Of a DNA stretch of 39,441 bases, positions 24,619-33,120 are shown piece after piece. Source of the stretch: Bacteroidales bacterium UBA4333 (GTDB taxonomy: Bacteria; Bacteroidota; Bacteroidia; Bacteroidales; Paludibacteraceae); contig DGTP01000011.1 in the NCBI GenBank assembly GCA_002394335.1, positions 1 through 39,441 of the forward strand. The letters run 5' to 3'. Below the pieces are notes generated by a model, which saw nothing but the letters and a program-made list of their open reading frames with translations, searched no databases and had not been told where the DNA came from. The translations under genes were made by a program, and so were the position numbers. Every line of letters starts with the position of its first letter. Positions within the stretch are counted from its first letter, which is position 1.

Positions 24619-25356
24619 ATGAGCCGCTACCTCAAAACCGTCTTTATAGCCGTTGCCGTCACGTTGGTGACGGGTTATCTGGTGGTGATGAGTGTGCTAC
24701 CGCGTGAGGCAGGCAAGGCGGAGGTGAAATGCCATACGGTAGAATGCCGGTTCAGTGACTCGGCTGTGCATCAGTACATATCCGCCGGACAAGTACGCAA
24801 ATACCTTCACCAAGTGGGGCATTACCCTGTCGGACGGACGCTTGATGCGATAGCGTTGCAGTCGATCGAGGACACCCTCGCCGCGCATCCTATCATCGCA
24901 ACCGCCAACTGCTATATGGGTGCTGACGGAACGATGTATATAGAGCTGACACAACGCACTCCAATCCTGCACGTGGTGACGGGAAAGCAAAACTATTTTG
25001 TGGCGACAGACCGTCTGCCGATGCCTGTGTGGTCCACTATCCGTGACACGGTACTGGAAGCAGGGGGGCAGTTGTCGATGGAACAGGCTTGCGGCGAAGT
25101 GGCGGATTTTGCGCAGTGGCTCAAAGGTGACAGTGTGTGGTCGGCTCGTGTGGCAAGGATTGAGCTACCCCAAGCGCACCAGTATATACTCTATTTGAGA
25201 GGCGATAGTACGGAATATATCTTAGGCGATTTGAACAATTACGAGACCCAGCTCCGCAGACTGTCGGTGTTCGATTCCCAGCGTACTAATCTGCCTGAAA
25301 CCCATTACGGGCAAGTCGATTTGAGGTTTGACAACCAAGTGGTGACGCGCCCCTAA
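24619..25356 (+). CDS. ftsQ: Cell division protein FtsQ
   Basis: 245 residues with one N-terminal membrane helix (about 5-26, TVFIAVAVTLVTGYLVVMSVL) and an extracytoplasmic part. The latter begins with a POTRA-like segment (EVKCHTVECRF, ISAGQVRKYL) and contains IIATANCYMGADGTMYIELTQRTPIL, typical of FtsQ/DivIB. It links the early FtsZ ring to the late divisome (FtsL/FtsB) in other bacteria. Bacteroidetes FtsQ is divergent, so the call leans on topology and on its place between murC and ftsA, where ftsQ is expected. Gaps: 4 nt upstream, 14 nt downstream. Confidence 0.9.
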   Translation: MSRYLKTVFIAVAVTLVTGYLVVMSVLPREAGKAEVKCHTVECRFSDSAVHQYISAGQVRKYLHQVGHYPVGRTLDAIALQSIEDTLAAHPIIATANCYMGADGTMYIELTQRTPILHVVTGKQNYFVATDRLPMPVWSTIRDTVLEAGGQLSMEQACGEVADFAQWLKGDSVWSARVARIELPQAHQYILYLRGDSTEYILGDLNNYETQLRRLSVFDSQRTNLPETHYGQVDLRFDNQVVTRP

Positions 25357-25370
25357 AACAAGATACTAAC

Positions 25371-26678
25371 ATGACGAGAAAAAACAAAGAACTTTCGGCG
25401 GACTCTCTTCCTTTAGTGGCAATAGATCTGGGAAGTGACGGTGTGCGTGCGATGGCCGCCAAGAAGGTGGGGGATGACCTCTTCCATATCCTGGGCGTGG
25501 AGCAGTCGCATAAATATCCGAGCATAGAGAAAGGCGTTGTGACGCAGACGAGCAATGCCGGCTATATGATCAGCGAGGTGCTCCGTCTTCTGGCAAACCG
25601 AATCAAGATCGAAAATCTGCCAACGGCTTTCGTTTCCGTGGGCGGGAAGTCGATGCATATAGTGCATGTGATGTCCAAGCGCGACCAGATTCATGCGCAT
25701 CCGGTATCGCAGCAGTTGCTCCAGACGATGGAGCGGGAGTGCAAAAACAAACTGGAGACCAAGCATCCGGAACTGGTGGTGTTAGGTCTGATCCCCGCCT
25801 ATTTTGTGCTGGACGGGGTGGAGCAGGAGCAGTCTCCGGCGGATGACCAGCCGGCAGTGATGGTGGAAGCACACTATATCGCTTTCTATGCCCGCAAAGA
25901 AGTGAAGCAACAGCTGCAGAAGAGTTTTGACCAGGCAGGGCGGTCAATCGAGCAGTCTTTTGTGCGTCCTGAGGCACTGCTTCAGGCGTTTGTGCTCAAC
26001 GATGGCGCACAGGTACTGCAAGACGGCTGCGCCGTACTGGATTTCGGTGCCCAGACGACCACTCTGACGGTATTCAAGCATACGACCTATCTGTTCAACC
26101 AAGTGGTGCCTCTCGGCGGGTATAACATCACCCGTGCCATCGCTCAGGAAGGCGTCTCCGACGCCACGGCAGAACAGCTCAAATGCCAGTTCGGTTTTGC
26201 CGCACCTGCCATGGTGGAGCGCAATCTGACCATCAGCGTGGGCAGCGATCCGACCAAAAAGAAAACCTTTACCTCCGCTTCTCTGGCAGGTATCATCGAG
26301 CAGAAGTTAGAGGAGATTCTGGCGCCTCTCTTGCCGGAACTGGCGAAGTTTGAGAACCGGCTGGAGACACTATATATCACCGGCGGCGGGAGTATGCTTG
26401 GCGGTCTGGTGGAATATCTGCAGCAGCGTACGGCGCTCCGAGTGACTTACGGTGCCCACGCCGGCGTTCTGGACAGCACGACGCATCCGGATTTCTGCAA
26501 GCCGGTGTATTCATCGCTTGTGGGCACGATTATCTTGGGCAGCGATTACCGCAGCGAACACAAAGGTGCGCCCGTGCGCAAGCCTAATCTGCTGGAAAGA
26601 ATAAAAGCTACCACCATTGTTTTCTTCTCGGATGAAGAAAACGTCTATAATAACGAATCAACAGAAAATATACAATAA
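25371..26678 (+). CDS. ftsA: Cell division protein FtsA
   Basis: Actin-like ATPase that tethers FtsZ filaments to the membrane. 435 residues. Phosphate-1 motif AIDLGSDGV (about 17-25), SHS2-type 1C domain, phosphate-2 VLDFGAQTTTLTVF, and adenosine motif YITGGGSMLGGL are all visible. The C-terminus (NLLERIKATTIVFFSDEE) can form the amphipathic membrane-targeting helix. Four nucleotides separate its stop from the ftsZ ATG. Confidence 0.96.
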   Translation: MTRKNKELSADSLPLVAIDLGSDGVRAMAAKKVGDDLFHILGVEQSHKYPSIEKGVVTQTSNAGYMISEVLRLLANRIKIENLPTAFVSVGGKSMHIVHVMSKRDQIHAHPVSQQLLQTMERECKNKLETKHPELVVLGLIPAYFVLDGVEQEQSPADDQPAVMVEAHYIAFYARKEVKQQLQKSFDQAGRSIEQSFVRPEALLQAFVLNDGAQVLQDGCAVLDFGAQTTTLTVFKHTTYLFNQVVPLGGYNITRAIAQEGVSDATAEQLKCQFGFAAPAMVERNLTISVGSDPTKKKTFTSASLAGIIEQKLEEILAPLLPELAKFENRLETLYITGGGSMLGGLVEYLQQRTALRVTYGAHAGVLDSTTHPDFCKPVYSSLVGTIILGSDYRSEHKGAPVRKPNLLERIKATTIVFFSDEENVYNNESTENIQ

Positions 26679-26682
26679 TAGT

Positions 26683-28047
26683 ATGGAAAAAGAATTATTG
26701 CCTCTCCCCTTGGAGATTAAAGAGGAAACGATTATCAAGGTCATTGGTGTAGGCGGTGGCGGCTGTAATGCCGTTAACAACATGCAACGCCAGGGCATCA
26801 AGGATGTCAGTTTTCTGGTGTGCAACACTGATCGTCAGGTGCTAACCCGCTCCGAAGTGGCCGCCAAACTCCAGTTGGGTCCCGGACTGGGCGCCGGAGG
26901 AGATCCTGAGGCAGCACGCAAATATGCCGATGAGAGCCGTGACCGTATCCACGAGGCACTCAACGACGGTACGCAGATGGTTTTTGTGACAGCAACGATG
27001 GGTGGCGGCACGGGTACCGGTGCTTCGGCTGTTGTAGCGGAAGAAGCACAGAAATTAGGCATTCTGACCGTTGGAATAGTGACTATTCCGTTCGCTTTTG
27101 AAGGCAAGAAGAAGATCCTGAAAGCGATGACCGGAGTAGCAGCCCTTGCGCAACATGTGGACGCCCTGCTGATTATCAACAATGAGAAACTGGTGAAGAT
27201 ATACCCTGACTTCACGATTCTGAATGCGTTCAAGAAATCGGATGAAGTGGTGAGCAACGCCGCCAAGGCGATAGCGGAGATCATTACTGTACCGGGATAT
27301 ATCAATACCGACTTCGCCGATGTGCGCAATACGCTCAAGAACGGCAATGTGGCGATTATGAATGTGGGTCAGGCAGGCGGCGAAAACCGTATTACGCAGG
27401 CGATTGAAAATGCCTTGAACTCCCCGCTTGCCAATGCCAACGATGTGCGTGGTGCGAAGCGCGTTTTGCTGCAGTTCTACTGTTCTACGGAGCATGCCAT
27501 CCTGATGGACGAGTTTGAGCAGATCAACCAGTTTGTGAAGGAGGTGGGCGACGATGTAGAAGTACAGTGGGGTGCTTCTCTGGATGAGAACCTGGGCGAT
27601 GAGGTACGTGTGACCATCATCGCTACCGGCTACGAGGTGAGCGATATACCCGTGATGGACGGAGAGGGACTCACTATCGACGAAGCCATCAAGCAGAATT
27701 ATCCCCCCAAGGAGGAACTGCCGAAGGTGGAGATCGTCTCTCCGGTTCAACCCGTAGCTGCTCAGCCAGTTCCGGCACAAGGGGTTCCGCAAGTGCAGCC
27801 TGTTGAGCCTGTCCAAGCGACGGTGGTACCTCAGCCGGTTCAGCAGCCGCAACCTGCTCCTGCAACCCAAGTTGTCCAACCGGTTCAGCCTGCAGCCCAG
27901 CCGCAACCGGCACAAACGGTAGAGCCGCTCTTTGGCGATGATATCATCATCGATGACGAGCCGGTGCGCATCACGGATCCTTCGATGATGCCGTCGCCTC
28001 AATTTACTAACACCTCCACGCCCTCCTGGATGCGTGGACGCAAATAA
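26683..28047 (+). CDS. ftsZ: Cell division GTPase FtsZ
   Basis: Tubulin-like GTPase that forms the Z ring. ATG 26683 gives MEKELLPLPLEIKEE, typical for Bacteroidetes FtsZ; an upstream in-frame start would overlap ftsA and is rejected. 454 residues: KVIGVGGGGCNAV (19-31), signature GGGTGTG (107-113), and NxDFADVRN in the T7 region. A Pro/Gln/Val-rich flexible linker (about 345-425) follows, then the C-terminal peptide TPSWMRGRK. The linker is longer and more repetitive in codons (CAGCCGGTT-like) than in E. coli FtsZ but within the range of the phylum. Confidence 0.98.
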   Translation: MEKELLPLPLEIKEETIIKVIGVGGGGCNAVNNMQRQGIKDVSFLVCNTDRQVLTRSEVAAKLQLGPGLGAGGDPEAARKYADESRDRIHEALNDGTQMVFVTATMGGGTGTGASAVVAEEAQKLGILTVGIVTIPFAFEGKKKILKAMTGVAALAQHVDALLIINNEKLVKIYPDFTILNAFKKSDEVVSNAAKAIAEIITVPGYINTDFADVRNTLKNGNVAIMNVGQAGGENRITQAIENALNSPLANANDVRGAKRVLLQFYCSTEHAILMDEFEQINQFVKEVGDDVEVQWGASLDENLGDEVRVTIIATGYEVSDIPVMDGEGLTIDEAIKQNYPPKEELPKVEIVSPVQPVAAQPVPAQGVPQVQPVEPVQATVVPQPVQQPQPAPATQVVQPVQPAAQPQPAQTVEPLFGDDIIIDDEPVRITDPSMMPSPQFTNTSTPSWMRGRK

Positions 28048-28053
28048 ACAGTT

Positions 28054-29004
28054 ATGGAACGCGAAATGAACTTTTTTGACCTCTGCGTGGCGTGTGCCCG
28101 CGCAATAGGTCGCGCCTGCCGATGGTGTGGCGGATGGCTTGCCGGATTGCTGAGGCTGACTTTCCGCATGTGGTGGACAGTTATCCCCGTGACGCTTTTA
28201 GTTATCGGCGGCGGATATTACTATTCGAGGATAGATAATCTCAAATTCAAGGTCCAGGGCGTAGCGATGCTCAACGGCGCCGGCATAGAGCAGTTCGAGG
28301 AACGTTACCGAATGTTGCAGACGGCTTTCCAACTGTCGGATCAAGAGCCTCTGAAAGGAGCTATCTGCAAGCAGAAGATCTCCGGTTTCGAGACCTTCTA
28401 TGTGGTGGACGCTCTGGGCGACGGCGTAGCAGACTATGTGGACTATGCCCGCAAATCCAGTCCGACCGACACGGTCAAGGTGCAGATGAAAGACCGTATG
28501 GCCATCCAGTTCCAGATGAAATACAAGGACTTGGGTCTGATACCCGAAATCGAGAAGCAGCTACTGGCATTCTTCAATGCCGATGAAGCGATGCAGAAGT
28601 CCTATGCTTTGTATGTTAAGAATCTGGCACGCGAACTGCAGTTCAACCATGACCAGGTGGAGAAACTGGACAGCCTGACATCCGAGTATTATTTCCATAA
28701 TCTTCCCGGTTCGGATATGATTCCGGCAGTCAAAGAAGGCATGCTTGCCGTAGGCGACCGGAAGATTCATCTTTTCCTGAATGATATCTATGAGCAGCAC
28801 GCGCGTACGGAACAGATGGATTACCGTGCGTCTTTCGTAACAGCCCCTGTGACATTCGAGAACCACCTGGTGGTCAATCCCAAAGCAGCAAACAGCAGAA
28901 GAACAATGCTTCCGCTGTCGGCAATGGTCGGATGGTTGTTAGGTTGCTGCCTTGCGGCAATGATAGAACAGCGCAAGCGCATTATTTTCTGGTTGAAGAA
29001 ATAA
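28054..29004 (+). CDS. Conserved inner-membrane protein with two TM helices, Wzz-like topology
   Basis: 316 residues. The cytoplasmic N-terminus (about 1-38) is Cys- and Arg-rich, a membrane helix follows (about 39-57, WWTVIPVTLLVIGGGYYY), then a large extracytoplasmic helical region (about 60-285) and a second helix (about 287-304, MLPLSAMVGWLLGCCLAAMI) with a basic end. This two-helix hairpin around a soluble domain resembles Wzz/PCP chain-length proteins, but no PCP proline motif or kinase domain is clear. It starts 6 nt after ftsZ, so it is co-transcribed with division genes. Its role is unknown, and an envelope function is inferred. The 3' end overlaps the convergent dedA gene by 23 bp. 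Confidence 0.75.
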   Translation: MEREMNFFDLCVACARAIGRACRWCGGWLAGLLRLTFRMWWTVIPVTLLVIGGGYYYSRIDNLKFKVQGVAMLNGAGIEQFEERYRMLQTAFQLSDQEPLKGAICKQKISGFETFYVVDALGDGVADYVDYARKSSPTDTVKVQMKDRMAIQFQMKYKDLGLIPEIEKQLLAFFNADEAMQKSYALYVKNLARELQFNHDQVEKLDSLTSEYYFHNLPGSDMIPAVKEGMLAVGDRKIHLFLNDIYEQHARTEQMDYRASFVTAPVTFENHLVVNPKAANSRRTMLPLSAMVGWLLGCCLAAMIEQRKRIIFWLKK

Positions 29005-29641
29005 CGCGCTTAGCAATGAAATAGACTACTGCAACTCCCAGTAGCACCAATATGGCCACGCTCAGTTCGTGGCTGTATTGGTTAATAAGGTCTGCCTGAC
29101 CATGGGCAATGATACCCAAGACAGCCAGTACGGTGTTCCAGATACCGGCTCCTAAGAATGTGTATAGCAGAAACTGCCCGAAATGCATACGGCTAAGTCC
29201 TGCCGGGATGGATATCAACTGACGGATACCGGGTATCAGTCTTCCAACGAAAGTGCTCACTTTGCCGTGTTCGTTAAAATACGCTTCGGCTTTCTCCATC
29301 TTCTCGCGACTCAGGAGGCAAAGATGTCCGAGTTTGCTGTCCACAAAGCGATAGATGATCGCTCTTCCGAGCCAGATGGAGAGACCGTAGTTGATGATCG
29401 CTCCCAGCATGGCACCTATCGTGCCGAAGAGTACGATCAGCGCAACGTCGGCAGGATAGCTGCCGGTGACACACACAGCGCTTCCGGGATCGGCTGCGAC
29501 GTATGCAGCGGGCGGGATCACCACTTCGCTCGGAAAGGGGATGAAGGAAGACTCGATGGTCATCAACGCGGTAATCGACCCATAGTTCATATGCGCCGAA
29601 TACCACGTTGTGATTTGTTCTATAAGACTTAAATCTTCCAT
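28982..29641 (-). CDS. DedA-family membrane protein
   Basis: 219-residue polytopic membrane protein. The hallmark motif ESSFIPFPSEVVIPPAAY is at 30-47 and the second re-entrant element GRLIPGIRQLISIPAG at 133-148, with the conserved Arg residues. DedA/SNARE-associated proteins act in lipid carrier (C55-P) recycling or membrane homeostasis in other bacteria. The start codon overlaps the end of korB by 13 bp, so it is probably translated from the kor transcript. Functional link to the oxidoreductase is not obvious. Confidence 0.93.
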   Translation of the reverse strand: MEDLSLIEQITTWYSAHMNYGSITALMTIESSFIPFPSEVVIPPAAYVAADPGSAVCVTGSYPADVALIVLFGTIGAMLGAIINYGLSIWLGRAIIYRFVDSKLGHLCLLSREKMEKAEAYFNEHGKVSTFVGRLIPGIRQLISIPAGLSRMHFGQFLLYTFLGAGIWNTVLAVLGIIAHGQADLINQYSHELSVAILVLLGVAVVYFIAKRVISSTRK

Positions 29642-30663
29642 GTCTCTAATGTCTGGGTCAAAGCGTCAAAATTGGTGGCTTTGGCTCTGGAACGAACCTC
29701 CTCGATCTGTCGGCTGACAGCCTGGTCGTAGGTGTCTGCCTCTACATTACGGATTACGCCGAGAGCAATAGGCAGGTTGCTTGCCGCAGGGGTCTCTCCC
29801 TGTTGCACTTCCAAATAGCGCTCCTGACCCATCAGTGCCAGCATGCGGTGCAGCGTCGGGTCTTCTTCTCCGGCATGGTGCACCAGTACGCGCTCGTCGT
29901 CTGCCGGTACTACAATCAGGTGCGGGATGACCGTTGAGTAGTCCAATGCCAAGCCTTTGTCTTTGTTCTTTCCGAAGATCATCTTCTCGCCATCGCGCAG
30001 AATAATACTGCGCTCTGCACGCTCTTCGCGATCGGCTATCCACTGGTGGGTGCCGTTGTTGAAGATGACACAGTTGACGAGGCACTCGATGACCGAAGCA
30101 CCTTTGTGCTTCTGCGCCTCAACCATACACTGGACAGTGGTCGGCATATCGACATCCAGCGTGCGGGCGAAGAACGTGCCTCTGGCACCCATCACCAGCT
30201 CTGCCGGGATAAACGGACGCTCCACCGTACCGAACGGACTGGATTTGGATACAAAACCCTTCGGACTGGTAGGAGAATACTGCCCTTTGGTCAGACCGTA
30301 AATGCGGTTGTTGAACAGACAGATGTTGAGATCCACGTTCCTGCGCAGCGAATGGATGAAATGGTTTCCTCCGATAGCCAGACAGTCGCCGTCGCCGGTC
30401 ATCTGCCAGACGGTCAGTTCGGGGTGGCTTGTCTTGACGCCGGTAGCTATCGCAGCTCCGCGACCGTGAATAGTGTTGAACCCGTAGGTGTTGAGGTAGT
30501 GCGGCATACGGCTTGAACATCCGATGCCGGAGATGACTACTGTCTCATGGCGCGGCACTCCTATCTCTGCCATCGCTTTCTGCAGTGCCATGCAGATGGC
30601 GTGATCGCCGCAACCCGGGCAGAAACGTACATATTGGTCGGATTTAAAATCACTTGCGTTCAT
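29629..30663 (-). CDS. korB: 2-oxoglutarate:ferredoxin oxidoreductase, beta subunit
   Basis: 344 residues. Together with KorA it decarboxylates 2-oxoglutarate to succinyl-CoA and reduces ferredoxin, feeding the incomplete anaerobic TCA pathway. CPGCGDH (15-21) supplies cluster-ligand cysteines, and the thiamine-diphosphate/Mg motif runs from GDGD (90-93) to NN (118-119), with GLTKGQYSPTS following. The start ATG abuts the left arm of a 26-bp inverted repeat, and a foreign four-helix-bundle gene separates it from korA. The 2-oxo acid specificity is inferred from overall similarity; pyruvate or branched-chain acids are alternatives. Confidence 0.92.
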   Translation of the reverse strand: MNASDFKSDQYVRFCPGCGDHAICMALQKAMAEIGVPRHETVVISGIGCSSRMPHYLNTYGFNTIHGRGAAIATGVKTSHPELTVWQMTGDGDCLAIGGNHFIHSLRRNVDLNICLFNNRIYGLTKGQYSPTSPKGFVSKSSPFGTVERPFIPAELVMGARGTFFARTLDVDMPTTVQCMVEAQKHKGASVIECLVNCVIFNNGTHQWIADREERAERSIILRDGEKMIFGKNKDKGLALDYSTVIPHLIVVPADDERVLVHHAGEEDPTLHRMLALMGQERYLEVQQGETPAASNLPIALGVIRNVEADTYDQAVSRQIEEVRSRAKATNFDALTQTLETWKI

Positions 30664-31124
30664 AATAATGAATAATTAATAATGAATAATTAATATTTTT
30701 TCATTTTGTGATATTAGATTTAGAAGTCTTAATAATGGATATTAATAATTTTAGAATCTCGAGAGCATCTGTATGGACAGAAATAAAACTCTCGTCGGAA
30801 ATTATGTTTGAATCGTGTAATAACTCTAACCAATATATGGTTTCATTTGTTTCTTTGAGAGCTATACTTAACTTACTAATAAAATCCTGCTTGCTTTGTG
30901 CATAGGCAGCTTCCCTGCAATTAGCGCCAATAGAAGTACCGGAACGTAGGAGTTGCTTAGATAAGACATACACATTTTTATCTGTCAAATACTTATAGGC
31001 CTTAATGATTCGCAATGCGAACAAATAGGTCTTTTCCTCTAAAACCCCTAAGTTATATTTTTTAGGATTTTCCATTCCTTTACACCCGCCTCACGAGATA
31101 TTCATTATTAATTATTCATTATTA
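30663..31124. repeat. 26-bp perfect inverted repeat flanking the four-helix-bundle gene
   Basis: Arms at 30663-30688 and 31099-31124 are exact reverse complements made of AATAATGAATAATTA-type units. The left arm begins at the last base of the korB start codon. The right arm spans the korA stop and encodes its last residues (INNE). The whole unit is 462 bp. This geometry suggests a small insertion cassette, but no transposase or target duplication is seen. Confidence 0.9.
30701..31075 (-). CDS. Four-helix-bundle protein (S23/IVS family)
   Basis: 124 residues with the family pattern: LEEKTYLFALRIIKAYKYL, then LSKQLLRSGTSIGANCREAAYAQSKQDFISKLSIALKETNETIYWLELL. The family (TIGR02436, 23S rRNA intervening-sequence protein) is found in rRNA IVS elements and in many chromosomal spots in Bacteroidetes, and it is structurally related to the Avd accessory protein of diversity-generating retroelements (established knowledge). 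No biochemical function is settled. Here it is A/T-rich compared with korA and korB and sits alone within an inverted repeat, which suggests recent acquisition. Confidence 0.9.
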   Translation of the reverse strand: MENPKKYNLGVLEEKTYLFALRIIKAYKYLTDKNVYVLSKQLLRSGTSIGANCREAAYAQSKQDFISKLSIALKETNETIYWLELLHDSNIISDESFISVHTDALEILKLLISIIKTSKSNITK

Positions 31125-32986
31125 ATTTGCACGTGGTGCACAATTCTCTCTACTGCAAACGGCTGGCCTTGAATCTCGTTGTATTGCTCTATCTTCAGGT
31201 CCGGGAACTGAGAACGGAGGTACGCCGCAAACTGTCCGGTATTGAGTTCGCAAACGATAATCCGCTTGTATTGACTCAGCACCTCGTGCGTGTTGCGCGG
31301 GAGCGGGTGTATATAATTGAAATGTGCCAGGTCACAGCCCAGTTCGTTGGCTGCGGCATGCAGATGGCCTTCGGTAGAACCCCAGCCCACGAGAAGCGTA
31401 TCGCTCGTTTGAAGGTTTGATGGTTTGATGGTTTGAAGCTCAGGAATGGAGTCGGCTATCTGCTCTATCTTGTGCTTGCGTGCCAAAACCATCTGCTCGT
31501 GGTTTTCCGGGTTGGTGGAGATAGTGCCCTTCTCGGCATCACGCTCCAGACCGATGTTGCGGTGCTCGAATCCCTCCATGCCGGGGAATGCCCAGTAGCG
31601 CACACCTCGTTCGTCTCGCAGAGCCGGGTTATACTTGTCCTTCAACTCCTGCGGCACGCTCTGCGGGTGTATAGGAGGCAGTTCCGCCATCTGCGGCACA
31701 CGCCAAAGCGATGTTCCGTTAGCCAGATAGGTATCGGTCATGAGGATAACCGGAGTCATGTTCTCCAAAGCCAAGCGGCATGCCTCATAAGCATAGTCGA
31801 AACAGTTGGCGCTCGTGCTGGCTGCTATCACAACCGCCGGGCACTCGCCGTTGCGTCCGTAGATGGCTTGCAGCAGATCGGTCTGCTCGGTCTTGGTCGG
31901 CAGTCCGGTACTCGGTCCGCCACGCTGCACATCGATCACCACCAGGGGCAACTCCGCCATCACAGCCAGACCCAGCGCCTCACTCTTGAGACTCAGACCG
32001 GGACCCGAAGTGCTGGTACATGCCAGATCGCCTGCAAAAGCCGCCCCGATAGACAGGCATGCACCCGAGATCTCGTCTTCGGCTTGCACTACCATCACGC
32101 CCATGTCTTTGCGGCCTGCCAACTCGTGCATGATATCCGTTGCGGGCGTAATAGGGTAGGAACCCAGGAACAGTTTCTTGCCTGCCTTCTCTGCGGCGGC
32201 AATCAGTCCCCAAGCCGTCGCCTTGTTGCCGGCGATGGAAGTGTAATTGCCCTTGGCACCTGGTGTTTGGTCACTTGGTGTCTGGTCAAGGTGTACTTGC
32301 TGCACGTTGAGGGCGAGGTTCTGCCCGTAGTTGTAACCGTCCACCATCACTTTGGTGTTCGGAGCTACCAGTGCCGGTTTCTTTTTGAATTTCTCCTCCA
32401 GAAGGTGGATGGCTTTGTCCATCGGCTCGTCAAACAGCCAGTTGATCAAACCTAAGGCGAACATGTTGCGCGATTTGAGTATCGCTTTGTTGTCCAGTCC
32501 GGACTCTTTGAGACTCTCTTTGGTGAGTGTTGTCAGGGCTACGGGCACAATCTGTACCGACTCTGGGATGCCTAACTCGACAAAGGGATTGTCGGTGTGG
32601 TACTGCGCTTTCTCCAAGTCTTTTTCACTCAGCGAGTCGGTATCTACAATCACGATCGCATGGCGGTGATAGAGCGAAAACTCGTCATCGAAATGCGCTT
32701 GGGGATGATTGAAGTGCGAACCCAACGTGCATACTTTCAGCGCCGCCGCATTCATTGCTACAATCACATCGGCTTTGTCGCCTGGAGTATAGACTTCGCT
32801 ACCTAACTCTACCTGGAAACCACTCACACCGCCAAGCGTTCCTTGCGGTGCGCGAATTTCTGCCGGGAAATCCGGCAATGTGGAGATCTCGTGTCCCAAT
32901 TCGGCACCCAACTGGGCAAAGATGTTACCCGTCAACTGCATGCCGTCACCGGAGTCTCCGCAAAAACGAACTACAATATTTTTCAC
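31112..32986 (-). CDS. korA: 2-oxoglutarate:ferredoxin oxidoreductase, fused gamma-alpha subunit
   Basis: 624 residues starting with GTG at 32986; I see no in-frame ATG just upstream. Residues about 1-200 are the gamma domain (VVRFCGDSGDGMQLTGNIFAQLGAE), followed by a linker and the alpha/pyrimidine-binding domain (LFLGSYPITPATDIMHELA, QAEDEISGACLSIGAAFAG, STSGPGLSLKSE, QRGGPSTGLPTKTEQTDL). Two linker-like segments are encoded by tandem repeats: DQTPSDQTP by a 15-bp repeat (32261-32290) and LQTIKPSNLQT by four 8-bp GTTTGATG-type units (31407-31438). The canonical divergent promoter is shared with lepA. The stop codon lies inside the inverted repeat of the adjacent cassette. Confidence 0.94.
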   Translation of the reverse strand: MKNIVVRFCGDSGDGMQLTGNIFAQLGAELGHEISTLPDFPAEIRAPQGTLGGVSGFQVELGSEVYTPGDKADVIVAMNAAALKVCTLGSHFNHPQAHFDDEFSLYHRHAIVIVDTDSLSEKDLEKAQYHTDNPFVELGIPESVQIVPVALTTLTKESLKESGLDNKAILKSRNMFALGLINWLFDEPMDKAIHLLEEKFKKKPALVAPNTKVMVDGYNYGQNLALNVQQVHLDQTPSDQTPGAKGNYTSIAGNKATAWGLIAAAEKAGKKLFLGSYPITPATDIMHELAGRKDMGVMVVQAEDEISGACLSIGAAFAGDLACTSTSGPGLSLKSEALGLAVMAELPLVVIDVQRGGPSTGLPTKTEQTDLLQAIYGRNGECPAVVIAASTSANCFDYAYEACRLALENMTPVILMTDTYLANGTSLWRVPQMAELPPIHPQSVPQELKDKYNPALRDERGVRYWAFPGMEGFEHRNIGLERDAEKGTISTNPENHEQMVLARKHKIEQIADSIPELQTIKPSNLQTSDTLLVGWGSTEGHLHAAANELGCDLAHFNYIHPLPRNTHEVLSQYKRIIVCELNTGQFAAYLRSQFPDLKIEQYNEIQGQPFAVERIVHHVQINNE

Positions 32987-33017
32987 GATAATTAATTTGT
33001 GTTTAGTAATTGGACTG

Positions 33018-33049
33018 CAAAGTTACTACATTTTTTTGATATATGCAAA
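33018..33049 (-). promoter_or_regulatory. Promoter of korA operon
   Basis: On the minus strand, TTTG (33046-33049), 20 nt, TAACTTTG (33018-33025). Its -33 box is only 5 bp from that of the lepA promoter (33055), so the two compete for polymerase. Confidence 0.8.
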
Positions 33050-33054
33050 TTAAA

Positions 33055-33086
33055 TTTGCACATGTCATTTTTTTTGTGTAAATTTG
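33055..33086 (+). promoter_or_regulatory. Promoter of lepA
   Basis: TTTG (33055-33058), a 20-nt spacer and TAAATTTG (33079-33086), giving a leader of about 30 nt before the ATG at 33121. Confidence 0.82.
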
Positions 33087-33120
33087 CACCCGATTATAAA
33101 ATTCGGGATAATAGGCATAT

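Noticed and set aside
28054..29004. Assignment as a Wzz polysaccharide chain-length regulator
   Set aside because: Topology fits, but I see no PCP proline-glycine motif near the second helix and no polysaccharide genes nearby; left as unknown membrane protein.
29629..32986. Avd-like gene suggesting a diversity-generating retroelement
   Set aside because: The four-helix-bundle protein resembles the Avd fold, but there is no adjacent DGR reverse transcriptase, template repeat or variable repeat; the RT at 38951 is retron-type and 8 kb away.
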